Shown piece after piece: positions 53,920 to 62,915 of a stretch of 64,000 bases of DNA. The translations under genes were made by a program, and so were the position numbers. The stretch covers positions 310,001 to 374,000 of the forward strand of contig CANDOC010000004.1 in NCBI GenBank assembly GCA_947387575.1, written 5' to 3'. The notes below the pieces were generated by a model. That model saw only the letters and a program-made list of their open reading frames with translations, made no database searches and was not told the DNA's origin. Position 1 is the first letter of the stretch; every line of letters begins with the position of its first letter. Origin of the DNA: Spongorhabdus nitratireducens. GTDB lineage: Bacteria; Pseudomonadota; Gammaproteobacteria; Pseudomonadales; Endozoicomonadaceae.

Positions 53920-54123
53920 ATGAAGTACAACAATATCCGCCGGCTCTATTACCTTGCTGTTTTTCTGCTGATGGCTGTTTCAGTGCCCTGGTATCGTACC
54001 CCCGGGCAGGAGACTGAACTGATCCGGGGCTTTCCTGACTGGGTTGTTATTGCCTTCGGTTGTTACTTCACCATTGCAACACTGAATATGTTGTTATGGT
54101 TTTTTTCCAGAACGGAGCGATAA
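53920..54123 (+). CDS. Small two-helix membrane protein next to a sodium:solute symporter
   Basis: A 67-residue protein with two hydrophobic segments (about 11-25 and 40-62). It ends 3 bases before the symporter start, an arrangement seen for small accessory subunits such as YhdT (DUF997) with PanF or DUF3311 proteins with other SSS transporters. I do not recognise its exact family. An ATG at 53854 would add 22 residues but lacks a ribosome-binding site, while AGAAG lies 10 bases before 53920. Confidence 0.65.
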   Translation: MKYNNIRRLYYLAVFLLMAVSVPWYRTPGQETELIRGFPDWVVIAFGCYFTIATLNMLLWFFSRTER

Positions 54124-54126
54124 CTC

Positions 54127-55575
54127 ATGATCTCTCCTCTCTGGTTAATCACCACTTATTTCTGCCTGTTGATTCCGCTTTGTGTTATGGCCCGGCGAGC
54201 CAGCCGGAATGGCAGCGCCATTGACCATTATCTGGCCAGTCGTTCACTCAGCTTTTTTGTGCTGTTCCTGACCCTGTTTGCAACCTGCCTCAGTGGCAAT
54301 ACCCTGATGGGGCATTGTGGTCAGGCCTATTATGCCGGCTTTGTCTGGGTGCTTTGTGCCGGACTGTGGGCTGCATCGATGGGTAGTTTTCACCTGTTGG
54401 TGCCGAAAATGAGACCACTGGCTGTCCGGCATAATTTTGTGACGCCTGGAGACTGGTTGCGGTTTCGTTTTCCCGGGCAGAAGAGTGGCTGCTGGCTGCG
54501 TCAGCTGACGGCATTCTGCTTGTGTGTGGCAATGGGTAATTTTCTGTTTTCCCAGCTGAAGGCCGCCGGGGAAATTATGGCACTCATGACCAATGATCAG
54601 ATTTCCTACGAACTGGGTGTCATTCTGTTTGCTGTTGTGATTCTGGTGTATGACTCGCTGGGTGGCCTGAGAGCTGTAGCATGGACTGATGTGTTTCAGG
54701 GGCTGATTATCCTGCTGGGATTGCTTTTGCTGGTGATATGGCTTGGCGGGCAGTCAGATAATCTTGCACAGTTTGGAGAGCAGGTTACCAGTCATAAACC
54801 TGAAGCGGCGCTGGTGCCAGACCGGGCGGCACAGATTAAATGGGTTAGTTTGCTGTTGATGGCCTATATGTCGGTCGTTATCTATCCCCAGTCGATGCAA
54901 CGGATTTTTGCTGCGTCCAGTCATAAAGTACTAAACCGGTCTTTCGGATTAATGAGTATTTTGGGGGTAGGGTCGAGTGCGCTGGTTCTGGTTATCGGCT
55001 GGTGTGCAATATCCATGGTTGACCCGAATGTGATACATAACCGGGATCAGGTATTACCTTATATCCTCGAACTATGGGCGCAAAGCAGCACTTTTGGCCG
55101 CCTGGCTGCCAACCTGACGCTACTGGCCGTTTTTGCCGCCATTATGTCGACAGCAGACTCTTTGCTGCTGACGCTGGTTTCTATCTTCAAGCATGATTTT
55201 GTTTTGGCTTCTGACCGCCAGACGCTGAGCAAGGATTACTGGATTGCCATTGTGGTCATGGGAATTATCACTGCATTTGCCCTGAATCGTGATATTACCC
55301 TTTGGCGGTTGCTGGAGTTCAAACTGGAGCTGCTTATACAGTGCTTTCCGACGTTTGTAATAGCCCTTCACTATCGTCGCTTGCCTGCTCAACCTTATCT
55401 TGCCGGTCTGGTTTGCGGCTTGGTCTTTCTGATTGCCAGTCTGGTTTGCGGGATAACGTCGTTTGGTGGACTGAGTGCTGGATTGGTTGGATTAGCTGTA
55501 AATCTGATGGTTATTTTTATCGTGTCGAGATGGTGCCGGAATCGGGAGTGGCCGGGTAACCCTGTAGCGGATTAG
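54127..55575 (+). CDS. Sodium:solute symporter (SSS) family transporter
   Basis: A 482-residue protein with about 13 membrane segments. The early DHYLASRSLSFF, the SSS signature region DSLGGLRAVAWTDVFQGLIILLG and the helix FAAIMSTADSLLLTL are typical of Na+-coupled symporters such as PanF and PutP. The substrate is unknown; it follows a 5'-nucleotidase after a terminator, so nucleoside uptake is only a guess. It forms a two-gene unit with the small membrane protein. Confidence 0.88.
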   Translation: MISPLWLITTYFCLLIPLCVMARRASRNGSAIDHYLASRSLSFFVLFLTLFATCLSGNTLMGHCGQAYYAGFVWVLCAGLWAASMGSFHLLVPKMRPLAVRHNFVTPGDWLRFRFPGQKSGCWLRQLTAFCLCVAMGNFLFSQLKAAGEIMALMTNDQISYELGVILFAVVILVYDSLGGLRAVAWTDVFQGLIILLGLLLLVIWLGGQSDNLAQFGEQVTSHKPEAALVPDRAAQIKWVSLLLMAYMSVVIYPQSMQRIFAASSHKVLNRSFGLMSILGVGSSALVLVIGWCAISMVDPNVIHNRDQVLPYILELWAQSSTFGRLAANLTLLAVFAAIMSTADSLLLTLVSIFKHDFVLASDRQTLSKDYWIAIVVMGIITAFALNRDITLWRLLEFKLELLIQCFPTFVIALHYRRLPAQPYLAGLVCGLVFLIASLVCGITSFGGLSAGLVGLAVNLMVIFIVSRWCRNREWPGNPVAD

Positions 55576-55605
55576 CCGGGCCACGCCCTAAAAAGAGCTG
55601 ATACT

Positions 55606-56142
55606 TCAGAGCATACGTTTCAGCGAGTCATGATCCGGGTGGTCAAACATACGGTGCTTGATCACGGCCAGTAAATGAACAGCAATCACGCCTAGCAGAA
55701 CATAGGGAATCACTTCATGAATATCATGCAGCAGTGAAGCCAGCTCCTTGTCCTTCTCTACCAGATTGGGCAATACCCAGCCGAACATGGCCACTTCTCT
55801 GCCCGGTGCCGCTGCCGACATCAGGTAGCCACTGGCCGGGACCAGAAACATCAATAGATAAAGCAGTGTGTGACCGAGATGAGCCAGACCTTTTTCAATC
55901 TTTGGCATAGTCGATGGGAGGGGGGGGATCTTGCTGAATAGCCGAATTACAATCCGCAGCACCAGCAGAAACAGAATCAGTACCCCGAATGATTTGTGCC
56001 AAGGGTAAATGTCGTATTTGTAATCAACTGACTTATCCAGCCCGGCCATAAACCAGCCACTGGCAATCAATCCGAGAATGGCGATAGCCATCAGCCAGTG
56101 GATAGCTCTCATCATCAGAGAATATCTGTGAGGTGCGCTCAT
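55606..56142 (-). CDS. Cytochrome b561 family protein
   Basis: A 178-residue inner-membrane di-heme protein with four membrane segments. The likely heme His ligands are in AIHWLMAIAI, YPWHKSFGV, LLHDIHEVIP and VIAVHLLAVIKH. The sequence starts RYSLMMRAIHW, as in the CybB-type family. It transfers electrons from ubiquinol, often to superoxide or to a soluble partner. It is monocistronic and convergent with the symporter. Confidence 0.9.
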   Translation of the reverse strand: MSAPHRYSLMMRAIHWLMAIAILGLIASGWFMAGLDKSVDYKYDIYPWHKSFGVLILFLLVLRIVIRLFSKIPPLPSTMPKIEKGLAHLGHTLLYLLMFLVPASGYLMSAAAPGREVAMFGWVLPNLVEKDKELASLLHDIHEVIPYVLLGVIAVHLLAVIKHRMFDHPDHDSLKRML

Positions 56143-56294
56143 TTTGGTCCCTGCCGTGGTCGGTTATTTTTGTGCCTCTTCTATTAATTACCCTAGACGA
56201 TTCTGAAGCAGTTTTTTGACGCTGGTTCTTTTGTAATTCCTGTCGCGGCCGATCTTTTTTGTGAATAACTCCGATTTACAGGGATGAGAAGGAA

Positions 56295-57608
56295 ATGATG
56301 TTCAGAATTGCAGCCGCATTGTTGCTGCTGGCGGGTTCAGCAGCCCAGGCTACCAATGGATATTTTTCGCACGGTATCAGTTTGAGTGAAAAGGGTCGTG
56401 CAGGTGCTGGTGTCGCTTATGGTCAGGACAGTGTCATGGCCGGACTCAACCCGGCGGCTCTCGGGCTGGCCGAGAACGGCTATGAGCTGGGTGTTTCAAT
56501 GTTTTCACCGCACCGGGAATATCAGTCCCGGGGGAATGCTTCCAGAGTCTTTGTCTCACCACAGCAGTTTACCTTCAGTGTGGGAGATGGTTATCAGCAG
56601 GCTGACAGCCGCAACACTTTCTTTGCGATTCCCTTTGCCGGTTATCGCTGGGGTATCAATGACCGCCTGGCTCTTGGGCTCTCCTTCTACGGTCATGGTG
56701 GTATGAATACTGAATTCAAGGGTGGTCAGGCCTGGATGGGACCGCAGCCACTCCCTGGAACGCTGGGTGGAGGCAAAACCGGGGTTGATATGGCGCAGGC
56801 ATTCTCCAGCTTTAATGCCTCATGGAAGCTGAATGACAATGTTGTATTCGGAGCCAGTCTGATCGGGGCGGTACAGCGCTTTAAAGCTTATGGTCTGAGT
56901 CGTTTTGCCGGTTTCTCCACAGACGGAAGCCATCTGACGGATAAGGGCTATGACTACTCTTCCGGTTTTGGCTTCAAGCTGGGCGTTATGGCCAATGTCA
57001 TGCCTGATGTGACGCTGGGTGCTTCCTGGCAGCCACGGATTCGAATGAGCCGGTTTGACCGTTATGCCGGACTTTTTGCCGACAAGGGTCGGTTTGATAT
57101 TCCTGAAACCTGGAATCTTGGCATGGCATGGAATATTAACCCGGAACATGTAGTGATGTTTGATGTTCAGAGAATCCGCTACAGCAAGGTCAGTTCGGTC
57201 GGTAATGGTATGGATCAGCTGGTGAATCGCTGTATGCGCGGGGATACCTCAGGCTGCCTGGGTGGAAAAAATGGTGCCGGCTTTGGCTGGCGGGATATGA
57301 CCGTTTACAAGCTGGGTTATGAGTGGCAAGTCAAAAATGACCTGAGATTGCGGGCTGGTATCAGTACTACAACCCAGCCGGTTCAGAAACAGGATGTCCT
57401 GTTTAATATTCTGGCACCGGGCATTATGGAAGAACATTACACCATGGGGCTGGACTGGAACCTGCAGCCTGAGAGCCGGCTGTCTGTTGCCGTAATGTAT
57501 GCGCCGGAAGTGACCGTGAAAGGTCAGAATGTATTTGACCCGGCCCAGACCATTGCCCTGAAGATGTATCAGTGGGAACTGACAGTCGGCTATCGTCACA
57601 GCTTCTGA
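56295..57608 (+). CDS. FadL/OmpP1 family outer-membrane protein
   Basis: A 437-residue outer-membrane channel protein with a signal peptide cleaved near residue 19 (GSAAQA-TNGYF). The N-terminal HGISLSEKGRAGAGVAYGQDSVMAGLNPAAL is the NPA-containing plug region of the FadL/TodX family, which takes up long-chain fatty acids and aromatic hydrocarbons. A Cys pair (NRCMRGDTSGC) suggests a disulfide in a loop. The C-terminus VGYRHSF ends in Phe as needed for assembly. It is 47 bases before the histidine kinase gene in the same orientation, and the two may be cotranscribed. Confidence 0.88.
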   Translation: MMFRIAAALLLLAGSAAQATNGYFSHGISLSEKGRAGAGVAYGQDSVMAGLNPAALGLAENGYELGVSMFSPHREYQSRGNASRVFVSPQQFTFSVGDGYQQADSRNTFFAIPFAGYRWGINDRLALGLSFYGHGGMNTEFKGGQAWMGPQPLPGTLGGGKTGVDMAQAFSSFNASWKLNDNVVFGASLIGAVQRFKAYGLSRFAGFSTDGSHLTDKGYDYSSGFGFKLGVMANVMPDVTLGASWQPRIRMSRFDRYAGLFADKGRFDIPETWNLGMAWNINPEHVVMFDVQRIRYSKVSSVGNGMDQLVNRCMRGDTSGCLGGKNGAGFGWRDMTVYKLGYEWQVKNDLRLRAGISTTTQPVQKQDVLFNILAPGIMEEHYTMGLDWNLQPESRLSVAVMYAPEVTVKGQNVFDPAQTIALKMYQWELTVGYRHSF

Positions 57609-57655
57609 CAGGTATTGATACTTTCAGATAAACAGCTCGTTCAGGGAAAGGCTGA

Positions 57656-59650
57656 ATGCTGCAAGGGATAAATTGTCGTCTGGTAATGTCTGTGCTGCAC
57701 ACCCTGCTGCTTGCGGCAGGGTGTATGTTGTTTAGCGGACAGACAATAGCAAAAAAGCTGGTGCTGGATGATATCAGGCAGTCAGTAAACCTGTCCGAGT
57801 ATGTTGAATATCTGGTTGATGAAGAGGCTGAGTGGCGTGTAGAACAACTCAGCCAATCGGCCCTTTCAGAACAATTCAAACCTGCTGATGGTAATACCAT
57901 CAATGGCGGCATGACCCGTTCAGTCTATTGGCTGCGGCTTAACCTGATGCAAATGGCTGACGAACCGGGTGCATCTGTTCGCTGGCTGCTGGAGATGGCC
58001 TATCCGCTGGTTGATGAAATGACAGTTTATCTGCCATCGCCGAAGGGAGGCTTCACCGTTCACCAGCAGGGTGACCTGCAACCCTTCAAATTGAGAGATG
58101 TACAGCACCCGCACCTTCTATTACCACTGACTTTACCTGCAGGTGTTGAAACGCCGGTTTATATCAGGCTGGTGTCTGGTGATTCGATGCAGATACCACT
58201 GATGCTGTGGAAGCCATTGGCGTATATCGAGCATGCGTCTGCGATCGCTTATGTGTTCGGTATGATTTATGGCGTTCTGGCGGTGATGTTTCTGTATAAC
58301 TTGTTCCTGTTTATCTCGGTACGGGACCTCAGCTACCTCTATTACATTCTCTGTATTGCGTCGTTTGGCTTGCATCAGGTAGCCGCCAATGGTGTAGGTT
58401 ATGCCTATTTATGGCCGGACTGGCCCTGGTGGCAAAATATCTCCGGTCCTTTCCTGATTGGTGGTACAGAAGTATTTGCGGCACTGTTCGCCCGCAGTTT
58501 TCTTAATACTGAACAACATGCCCCGACACTGGATAAGATGTTGAAAGCGCTGGCTGTAGCCGGTGCCGGCGTCATGCTGGTTTCGCTGTTTGTCGATCAT
58601 TTCTGGGCTATGTGGTTGGCTATCGCTGTTGCCCTGCCGCATATTCCCACCATGCTGACGGTAGGTATTCGTTGTGCCATGAGTGGCAACCACTCAGCTC
58701 GCTATTTTGTTGTGGCCTGGTTTGCTTTTCTGGCTGGTGGCGGCATATATATGATGATGCTGCTGGGGCTGCTTCCCAATAATGATTTCACCAATTATTC
58801 CGTACAGGTTGGTCAGACAATAGAAGTCACATTGCTGTCACTGGCCTTGGCCGATCGTATCAACCGGCTAAGGGAAGAAAAGATTGCTTTCGAAACCCAT
58901 GCACGCGAGCAGCTGGAAGAAGTAAATGCTGCACTGCAGGAAAGTAACCGGCTGAAAGATGATTTCCTGCACACCGTAACACATGAACTCAGAACACCAA
59001 TGAATGGTGTGATGGGTATGCTCGATCTGATGAAGGTCGAGGATGATCCTGAGTCTATGCAGGAGTTGTTGGGTGTGGCATCACAGTCAGCCGATGAAAT
59101 GCTGCATATCGTGAACAGTATCCTGACTCTGGTTGAGCTTCAGTCAGGGCAGCAAACCAAGCAACCATCAGCCTTTACCGTTACAGATATAGTGAAACCT
59201 CTGGCAGACCGTTACCAGCCTTTGTGCAATGAAAAATCATTGCAGTGGAGGGCTGATGTCGAGGATATCGGCGAAATCAAGTTAGAGGGTGATCATGGCA
59301 AGATTTCACAGATACTGGAGTGCCTGCTTAGTAATGCCATCAAGTTTACCGAGCAGGGCGAAATAGCTTTGGAAATATCACTGGCTGAAGATGAGTCTGA
59401 AGCCGCCAAGCTGAATTTTGAAGTCAGAGACACCGGTATTGGTATGTCTTCGGAAGTAAAAGACAGCATCTACAAGGCATTTGAGCAAGTGGACGGCAGT
59501 ATGAGCCGTCGCTTCGGCGGCCTGGGCCTGGGACTGGCTTTAGCCCAGGCGCTGGTGGAGGTATTGGATGGAAAACTGAGTCATGATTCGGAACCTGACA
59601 AAGGTACTGTTTTCCATCTGAGCATTCCTGTAGTCCGAACAGTTGCTTAA
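57656..59650 (+). CDS. 7TMR-DISM histidine kinase
   Basis: A 664-residue sensor kinase. After a signal peptide (about 1-30) comes a periplasmic 7TMR-DISMED2 domain (SVYWLRLNLMQMAD, YPLVDEMTVYLPS), then seven membrane segments (about 190-400) and a short coiled coil (LEEVNAALQESNRLKDDF). The HisKA domain has its phospho-His in THELRTPMNGVMG (about residue 442). The HATPase domain shows the N box (CLLSNAIKFT), G1 (DTGIGM) and G2 (GLGLGLAL). There is no receiver domain and no response regulator gene nearby. The ligand of the DISMED2 domain is unknown, possibly a carbohydrate or fatty compound. Confidence 0.9.
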   Translation: MLQGINCRLVMSVLHTLLLAAGCMLFSGQTIAKKLVLDDIRQSVNLSEYVEYLVDEEAEWRVEQLSQSALSEQFKPADGNTINGGMTRSVYWLRLNLMQMADEPGASVRWLLEMAYPLVDEMTVYLPSPKGGFTVHQQGDLQPFKLRDVQHPHLLLPLTLPAGVETPVYIRLVSGDSMQIPLMLWKPLAYIEHASAIAYVFGMIYGVLAVMFLYNLFLFISVRDLSYLYYILCIASFGLHQVAANGVGYAYLWPDWPWWQNISGPFLIGGTEVFAALFARSFLNTEQHAPTLDKMLKALAVAGAGVMLVSLFVDHFWAMWLAIAVALPHIPTMLTVGIRCAMSGNHSARYFVVAWFAFLAGGGIYMMMLLGLLPNNDFTNYSVQVGQTIEVTLLSLALADRINRLREEKIAFETHAREQLEEVNAALQESNRLKDDFLHTVTHELRTPMNGVMGMLDLMKVEDDPESMQELLGVASQSADEMLHIVNSILTLVELQSGQQTKQPSAFTVTDIVKPLADRYQPLCNEKSLQWRADVEDIGEIKLEGDHGKISQILECLLSNAIKFTEQGEIALEISLAEDESEAAKLNFEVRDTGIGMSSEVKDSIYKAFEQVDGSMSRRFGGLGLGLALAQALVEVLDGKLSHDSEPDKGTVFHLSIPVVRTVA

Positions 59651-59667
59651 GCCTGTTACTTTTGACG

Positions 59668-60291
59668 TTATAGTTTGACCTCTCGCCATTCACCCGGTTG
59701 TAGCTTTTCCAGTGACCATGGACCTATTTTACTCCGTATCAGCCGCAGTGTTGGAAATCCTGCCGCAGCAGTCATTCGGCGCACCTGTCGGTTACGTCCT
59801 TCCTTGATGGTCAGCTCAAGCCAGCAATCTGGCACAGATTTGCGTTCACGCACCGGAGGAATCCTTGGCCAGACGGATGGCGGGTCAATTCGCTTGACGC
59901 TGGCCGGCAAAGTTATGCCATCTTTGAGCTCAATCCCCTTGCGCAGCTGTTCCAGATCACTCTCTTCAGGAATACCTTCGACCTGAACCCAGTAGGTTTT
60001 TGCCATTTTCTGCTTCGGGTTGGCAATTTTGTGCTGCAGCTGGCCATCGTTAGTTAGCAGCAACAGGCCTTCACTGTCTCGATCGAGGCGGCCCGCAGCG
60101 TAGACACCGGGGATATCAATAAAGTCTTTCAGAGTTTTCCGCCCATTCTCATCAGTAAACTGGCAGAGAACATCGAATGGTTTGTTAAAAGCGATCAGTC
60201 GGGCAGGACCCGTTGGTTTTTTATTTTGAGGACGTCGCCGGGGGTTGAATCCGGGAGTTGGTTTGCGCGGGTTTCGCGGCTTGAATGACAT
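59668..60291 (-). CDS. rluE: 23S rRNA pseudouridine synthase RluE
   Basis: RluE converts U2457 of 23S rRNA to pseudouridine (E. coli numbering). The 207-residue protein has a basic N-terminal tail, the catalytic motif [16 protein letters not shown] with the nucleophilic Asp, and the C-terminal RsuA-family segment [21 protein letters not shown]. There is no S4 domain, as in RluE. It is convergent with the kinase gene (17 bp) and monocistronic. Confidence 0.92.
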   Translation of the reverse strand: MSFKPRNPRKPTPGFNPRRRPQNKKPTGPARLIAFNKPFDVLCQFTDENGRKTLKDFIDIPGVYAAGRLDRDSEGLLLLTNDGQLQHKIANPKQKMAKTYWVQVEGIPEESDLEQLRKGIELKDGITLPASVKRIDPPSVWPRIPPVRERKSVPDCWLELTIKEGRNRQVRRMTAAAGFPTLRLIRSKIGPWSLEKLQPGEWREVKL

Positions 60292-60524
60292 AGTGATGCA
60301 GCTGTACGGGTCTTTAATGATAGAGGACAGTGATTATATCAGTCGTAATGCCAAACCGGTTGAAATCACGTGGATAAATTATCGGCTCAAGGCACGGAAG
60401 TTGATAAAAGCAGAAGGTATTTGTTCGGAATCAGGTTAGCGAATCGTGGATCAGTGCGCATTTTAAAACTTTATCTGCACACCATAATAGAGCCTGTAGA
60501 TAAGCGCTGTTCCGTACTTATCTC

Positions 60525-60632
60525 CACGGGCAGGGCATGTGATATTTAATCCCCTCCTGAATATCAGTTTGCCCTGTCATGTTCGTTCTTGTGCTGATTT
60601 GGCCCCGTGTTTAACGACACGGGGCTTTTTTT
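60525..60632 (+). ncRNA. Candidate small RNA ending in a Rho-independent terminator
   Basis: In a 365-bp gap without a convincing gene, the plus strand can form a two-part stem: CAGGGCA/TGCCCTG (60531-60537, 60570-60576) and TGATATT/AATATCA (60540-60546, 60560-60566). The loop TAATCCCCTCCTG contains CCCCTCC, able to pair with ribosome-binding sites. A strong terminator follows at 60602. No plus-strand gene upstream needs this terminator (rluE runs the other way). The promoter was not resolved and the 5' end is uncertain. Confidence 0.45.
60602..60632 (+). terminator. Orphan Rho-independent terminator
   Basis: GCCCCGTGT (60602-60610 region) and ACACGGGGC (60617-60625) with loop TTAACG, followed by TTTTTTT. 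On the minus strand no T-run follows, so it mainly acts on plus-strand transcription, although the stem may also help end dnr. Confidence 0.88.
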
Positions 60633-60656
60633 ATTGCTTGTTCCTATCGTTATTCA

Positions 60657-61328
60657 TTATTCGTAATGAAGCAGCCGCTCATCATCCAGAATTGTCACCT
60701 GACGCCCATCTACCGCAATAATATTATCATCGGACAGTTTGCGCATGATGCGGGAAAAGGTCTCGGGCTGGATTGATAAGCGGGCGGCAATCAGCCGTTT
60801 TGGAATGGGCAGATCGATTTCCGGCTGCTCTGTCCTACTCTGAATCAGGTAACGCACAACACGGTGCGTCGTATTCTTCAGCGACAGTGTTTCAATCTCA
60901 TTGATTCTTTGATGCAGCCGTATACTCAGCTTTCCCAATAATGCCATGGCGAGCTCGCTATTGTTTTTTAACAGCTGCTGATAGGTCTTGTTGGAAAAGG
61001 AAAACAGCTGGGATGAAGCCAGTGCCTGGGCATTCACCAGATAGTTTTTTTTATCCAGAAACATAATGGCTTCGGCAAATGTTTCATGGGGTCCGATCAG
61101 TTCCAGCACTTTTTCATTACCGTCCGGGGAAACCCGGTACAGCTTGATCATGCCGTCGAGCAGGAAATAGAAGTGCTCGGCAGGCTCTCCCTGACGAAAC
61201 AGCAGGTTGTCCCGCTCAAGATTGATCAGCTGAGCATCTTTCAGTAACAGGCCCAGTTCATCATCGGTAAAAGATGAGAAAAGATGGTGCTGGAGCAGGG
61301 TGCTGGCGTGAACACGCTTGAGTTCCAT
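60657..61328 (-). CDS. dnr: DNR-type Crp/Fnr regulator of denitrification
   Basis: A 223-residue Crp/Fnr regulator very close to Pseudomonas DNR (227), the heme-dependent NO sensor that activates nir, nor and nos genes. Shared segments are LFRQGEPAEHFYFLLDGMIKLYR, TFAEAIMFLD, KLSIRLHQRINEIETLSLKN, THRVVRYL and the recognition helix LSIQPETFSRIMRKL. It lacks the N-terminal Cys cluster of FNR/ANR, as DNR does. A TTG at 61352 would extend it; the ATG at 61328 (MELKRVHAS) matches DNR. It lies beside nnrS and nosL, which are likely targets. Confidence 0.93.
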   Translation of the reverse strand: MELKRVHASTLLQHHLFSSFTDDELGLLLKDAQLINLERDNLLFRQGEPAEHFYFLLDGMIKLYRVSPDGNEKVLELIGPHETFAEAIMFLDKKNYLVNAQALASSQLFSFSNKTYQQLLKNNSELAMALLGKLSIRLHQRINEIETLSLKNTTHRVVRYLIQSRTEQPEIDLPIPKRLIAARLSIQPETFSRIMRKLSDDNIIAVDGRQVTILDDERLLHYE

Positions 61329-61489
61329 AGAGAGACAGTCCTTCGCAGTCAAACTGGTCAGGCACCAGCTTCTTCGATGATCGGTTAGTGTATTCTATCC
61401 TGCTCAGGATTGTGTACATAGATTGTTTGCAATAAAAGGCTTTTGTTTCAGCCTGTTACGGAAATATAAGGGGTGATTTTTGAGTGTTG

Positions 61490-61525
61490 AATAACTCGCC
61501 TCGATTATTATCAAGGCGAGTTATT
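61490..61525 (-). terminator. Hairpin after nnrS
   Basis: AATAACTCGCCT (61490-61501) and AGGCGAGTTATT (61514-61525) form a perfect 12-bp stem 16 bp after the nnrS stop. The minus-strand sequence after it has no long T-run, so termination may be partial. Confidence 0.6.
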
Positions 61526-61540
61526 TACAATGGACTGAAT

Positions 61541-62740
61541 TTATCCGGGGCGGCCATCCACTCTGGGGCGGCTAAGAACAGGCAGATAAACGACAAAGAA
61601 AATACCATAGGCTGTCAGCCAGAACGTAATACTTGTCATCAGCCAGATATCGTACTGATAGGGCAATACAGCTGGCATCAGTCGTGCAATGGCAGCAACA
61701 ATGATCAGTCCAAATGCCAGATTAATGGCTTTACCGCTTTGCAAAGGCCGTCCGGTATGGCCCAGTGATACCCGTGATATCATCGCCAGAACCAGTCCAC
61801 CAATACCACCGACGGTCAGAGCATGAATCATGATGGTGGGTGCTACCGGGGCGCCGGCATAATGAAGGAAGGCAAGCAATAACCCGATTACTATAAACAG
61901 ATAAGCGGCATGCAGCGACCAGAGCAATGGGATGGACAGGGTTTTTTGTCCACGCCAGGTCGCAACCCGAATCAGGTTTGCGATACCGGCCAACAGGGCA
62001 CATAGTGCACTGAGTAACTCCAGCTGCTCGGCCAGTCCGGCTATAACCAGCACAGTCAACAGTACCAGTGGAAGAATCGAACCCAGCTCAATGACTTTGT
62101 ATCGGGTGACCGGCGGCAAACCCAGTTTATTGGAGGTAAAGAAGGGAATCACGCGCCCGCCAAGAATAACCATCAGCAGAGTTATCAGAAAGATACTGCC
62201 ATAGGCTCCCTGATACGCCAGAGTGAAATCTCCGGTTATAACACCGGCATGCATCAGGGCATTGGCCAGCGCCATCATTAACAGTACCGGCGTGAATACA
62301 AGGTTGCGCCACATTTTTACCCGGATCACATAGTTTGCCATCAGTGCTGCAGTGACCAGAGGAAAAGCGACATCGATACCGGCAATCAGAAGTTGTGATA
62401 TCGAGCCGGGAAACAATAGCAGTATTCGACCCGCCAGCCAGAGTGAAAACAGCAATGCCAGCTGAGCGCCTTTAAGTCCGGGAAGGCCGGTCCAAGTCTG
62501 CACTGCTGTCAGCAGAAAGCCAGCAATAATGGCCAGAGTAAAGCCAAAGATCATTTCATGCATATGCCACCAGAGCATGCCCCCGTAAGGCGCCAGATCA
62601 AGGCCATGAAACAGGAACATGCCCCACAGTAACAGACTGATCAGGCTGAACAGGGCACCGGCCAGAAAGAAAGGGCGAAAGCCGAGACGAAGCAGAGCGG
62701 GTATCTGTTCTTCCCGGGCAGGATCCGTAATTTGCATCAT
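61541..62740 (-). CDS. nnrS: NnrS family heme- and copper-containing membrane protein
   Basis: A 399-residue protein with about 12 membrane segments. The NnrS family signatures GFRPFFLAGA, WWHMHEMIFGFTLAIIAGFLLTAVQTWTG and PFFTSNKLGLPP are present, with conserved His residues for metal or heme. NnrS proteins protect against nitric oxide and are often controlled by FNR/DNR regulators. An FNR-type box stands 79 bp upstream, and dnr follows downstream. Confidence 0.93.
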   Translation of the reverse strand: MMQITDPAREEQIPALLRLGFRPFFLAGALFSLISLLLWGMFLFHGLDLAPYGGMLWWHMHEMIFGFTLAIIAGFLLTAVQTWTGLPGLKGAQLALLFSLWLAGRILLLFPGSISQLLIAGIDVAFPLVTAALMANYVIRVKMWRNLVFTPVLLMMALANALMHAGVITGDFTLAYQGAYGSIFLITLLMVILGGRVIPFFTSNKLGLPPVTRYKVIELGSILPLVLLTVLVIAGLAEQLELLSALCALLAGIANLIRVATWRGQKTLSIPLLWSLHAAYLFIVIGLLLAFLHYAGAPVAPTIMIHALTVGGIGGLVLAMISRVSLGHTGRPLQSGKAINLAFGLIIVAAIARLMPAVLPYQYDIWLMTSITFWLTAYGIFFVVYLPVLSRPRVDGRPG

Positions 62741-62818
62741 GACGACAGCTATCCATATCAGGGGGAGTGTTATCTAACGGATAAACGCAAGAGGATGCAA
62801 ATCAGGTTGGAAGCAAAC

Positions 62819-62832
62819 ATGATTATGGTCAA
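62819..62832 (-). promoter_or_regulatory. FNR/DNR-type box upstream of nnrS
   Basis: On the minus strand TTGACCATAATCAT agrees with the consensus TTGATNNNNATCAA except at two positions. Its centre is about 85 bp before the nnrS ATG, which suits a class II site at about -41.5 of a promoter with a short leader. Confidence 0.6.
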
Positions 62833-62915
62833 GTACAGCCTGAGAGCTGCAGGGCAGGCTAACGTATAAATAGCCTGCCAGTATAAATAGCTGTTGTATG
62901 ATGCTTTATAACAGA

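Noticed and set aside
60245-60439. A 64-codon plus-strand frame between rluE and dnr
   Set aside because: It starts inside rluE on the other strand, has no ribosome-binding site and shows no recognisable motif.
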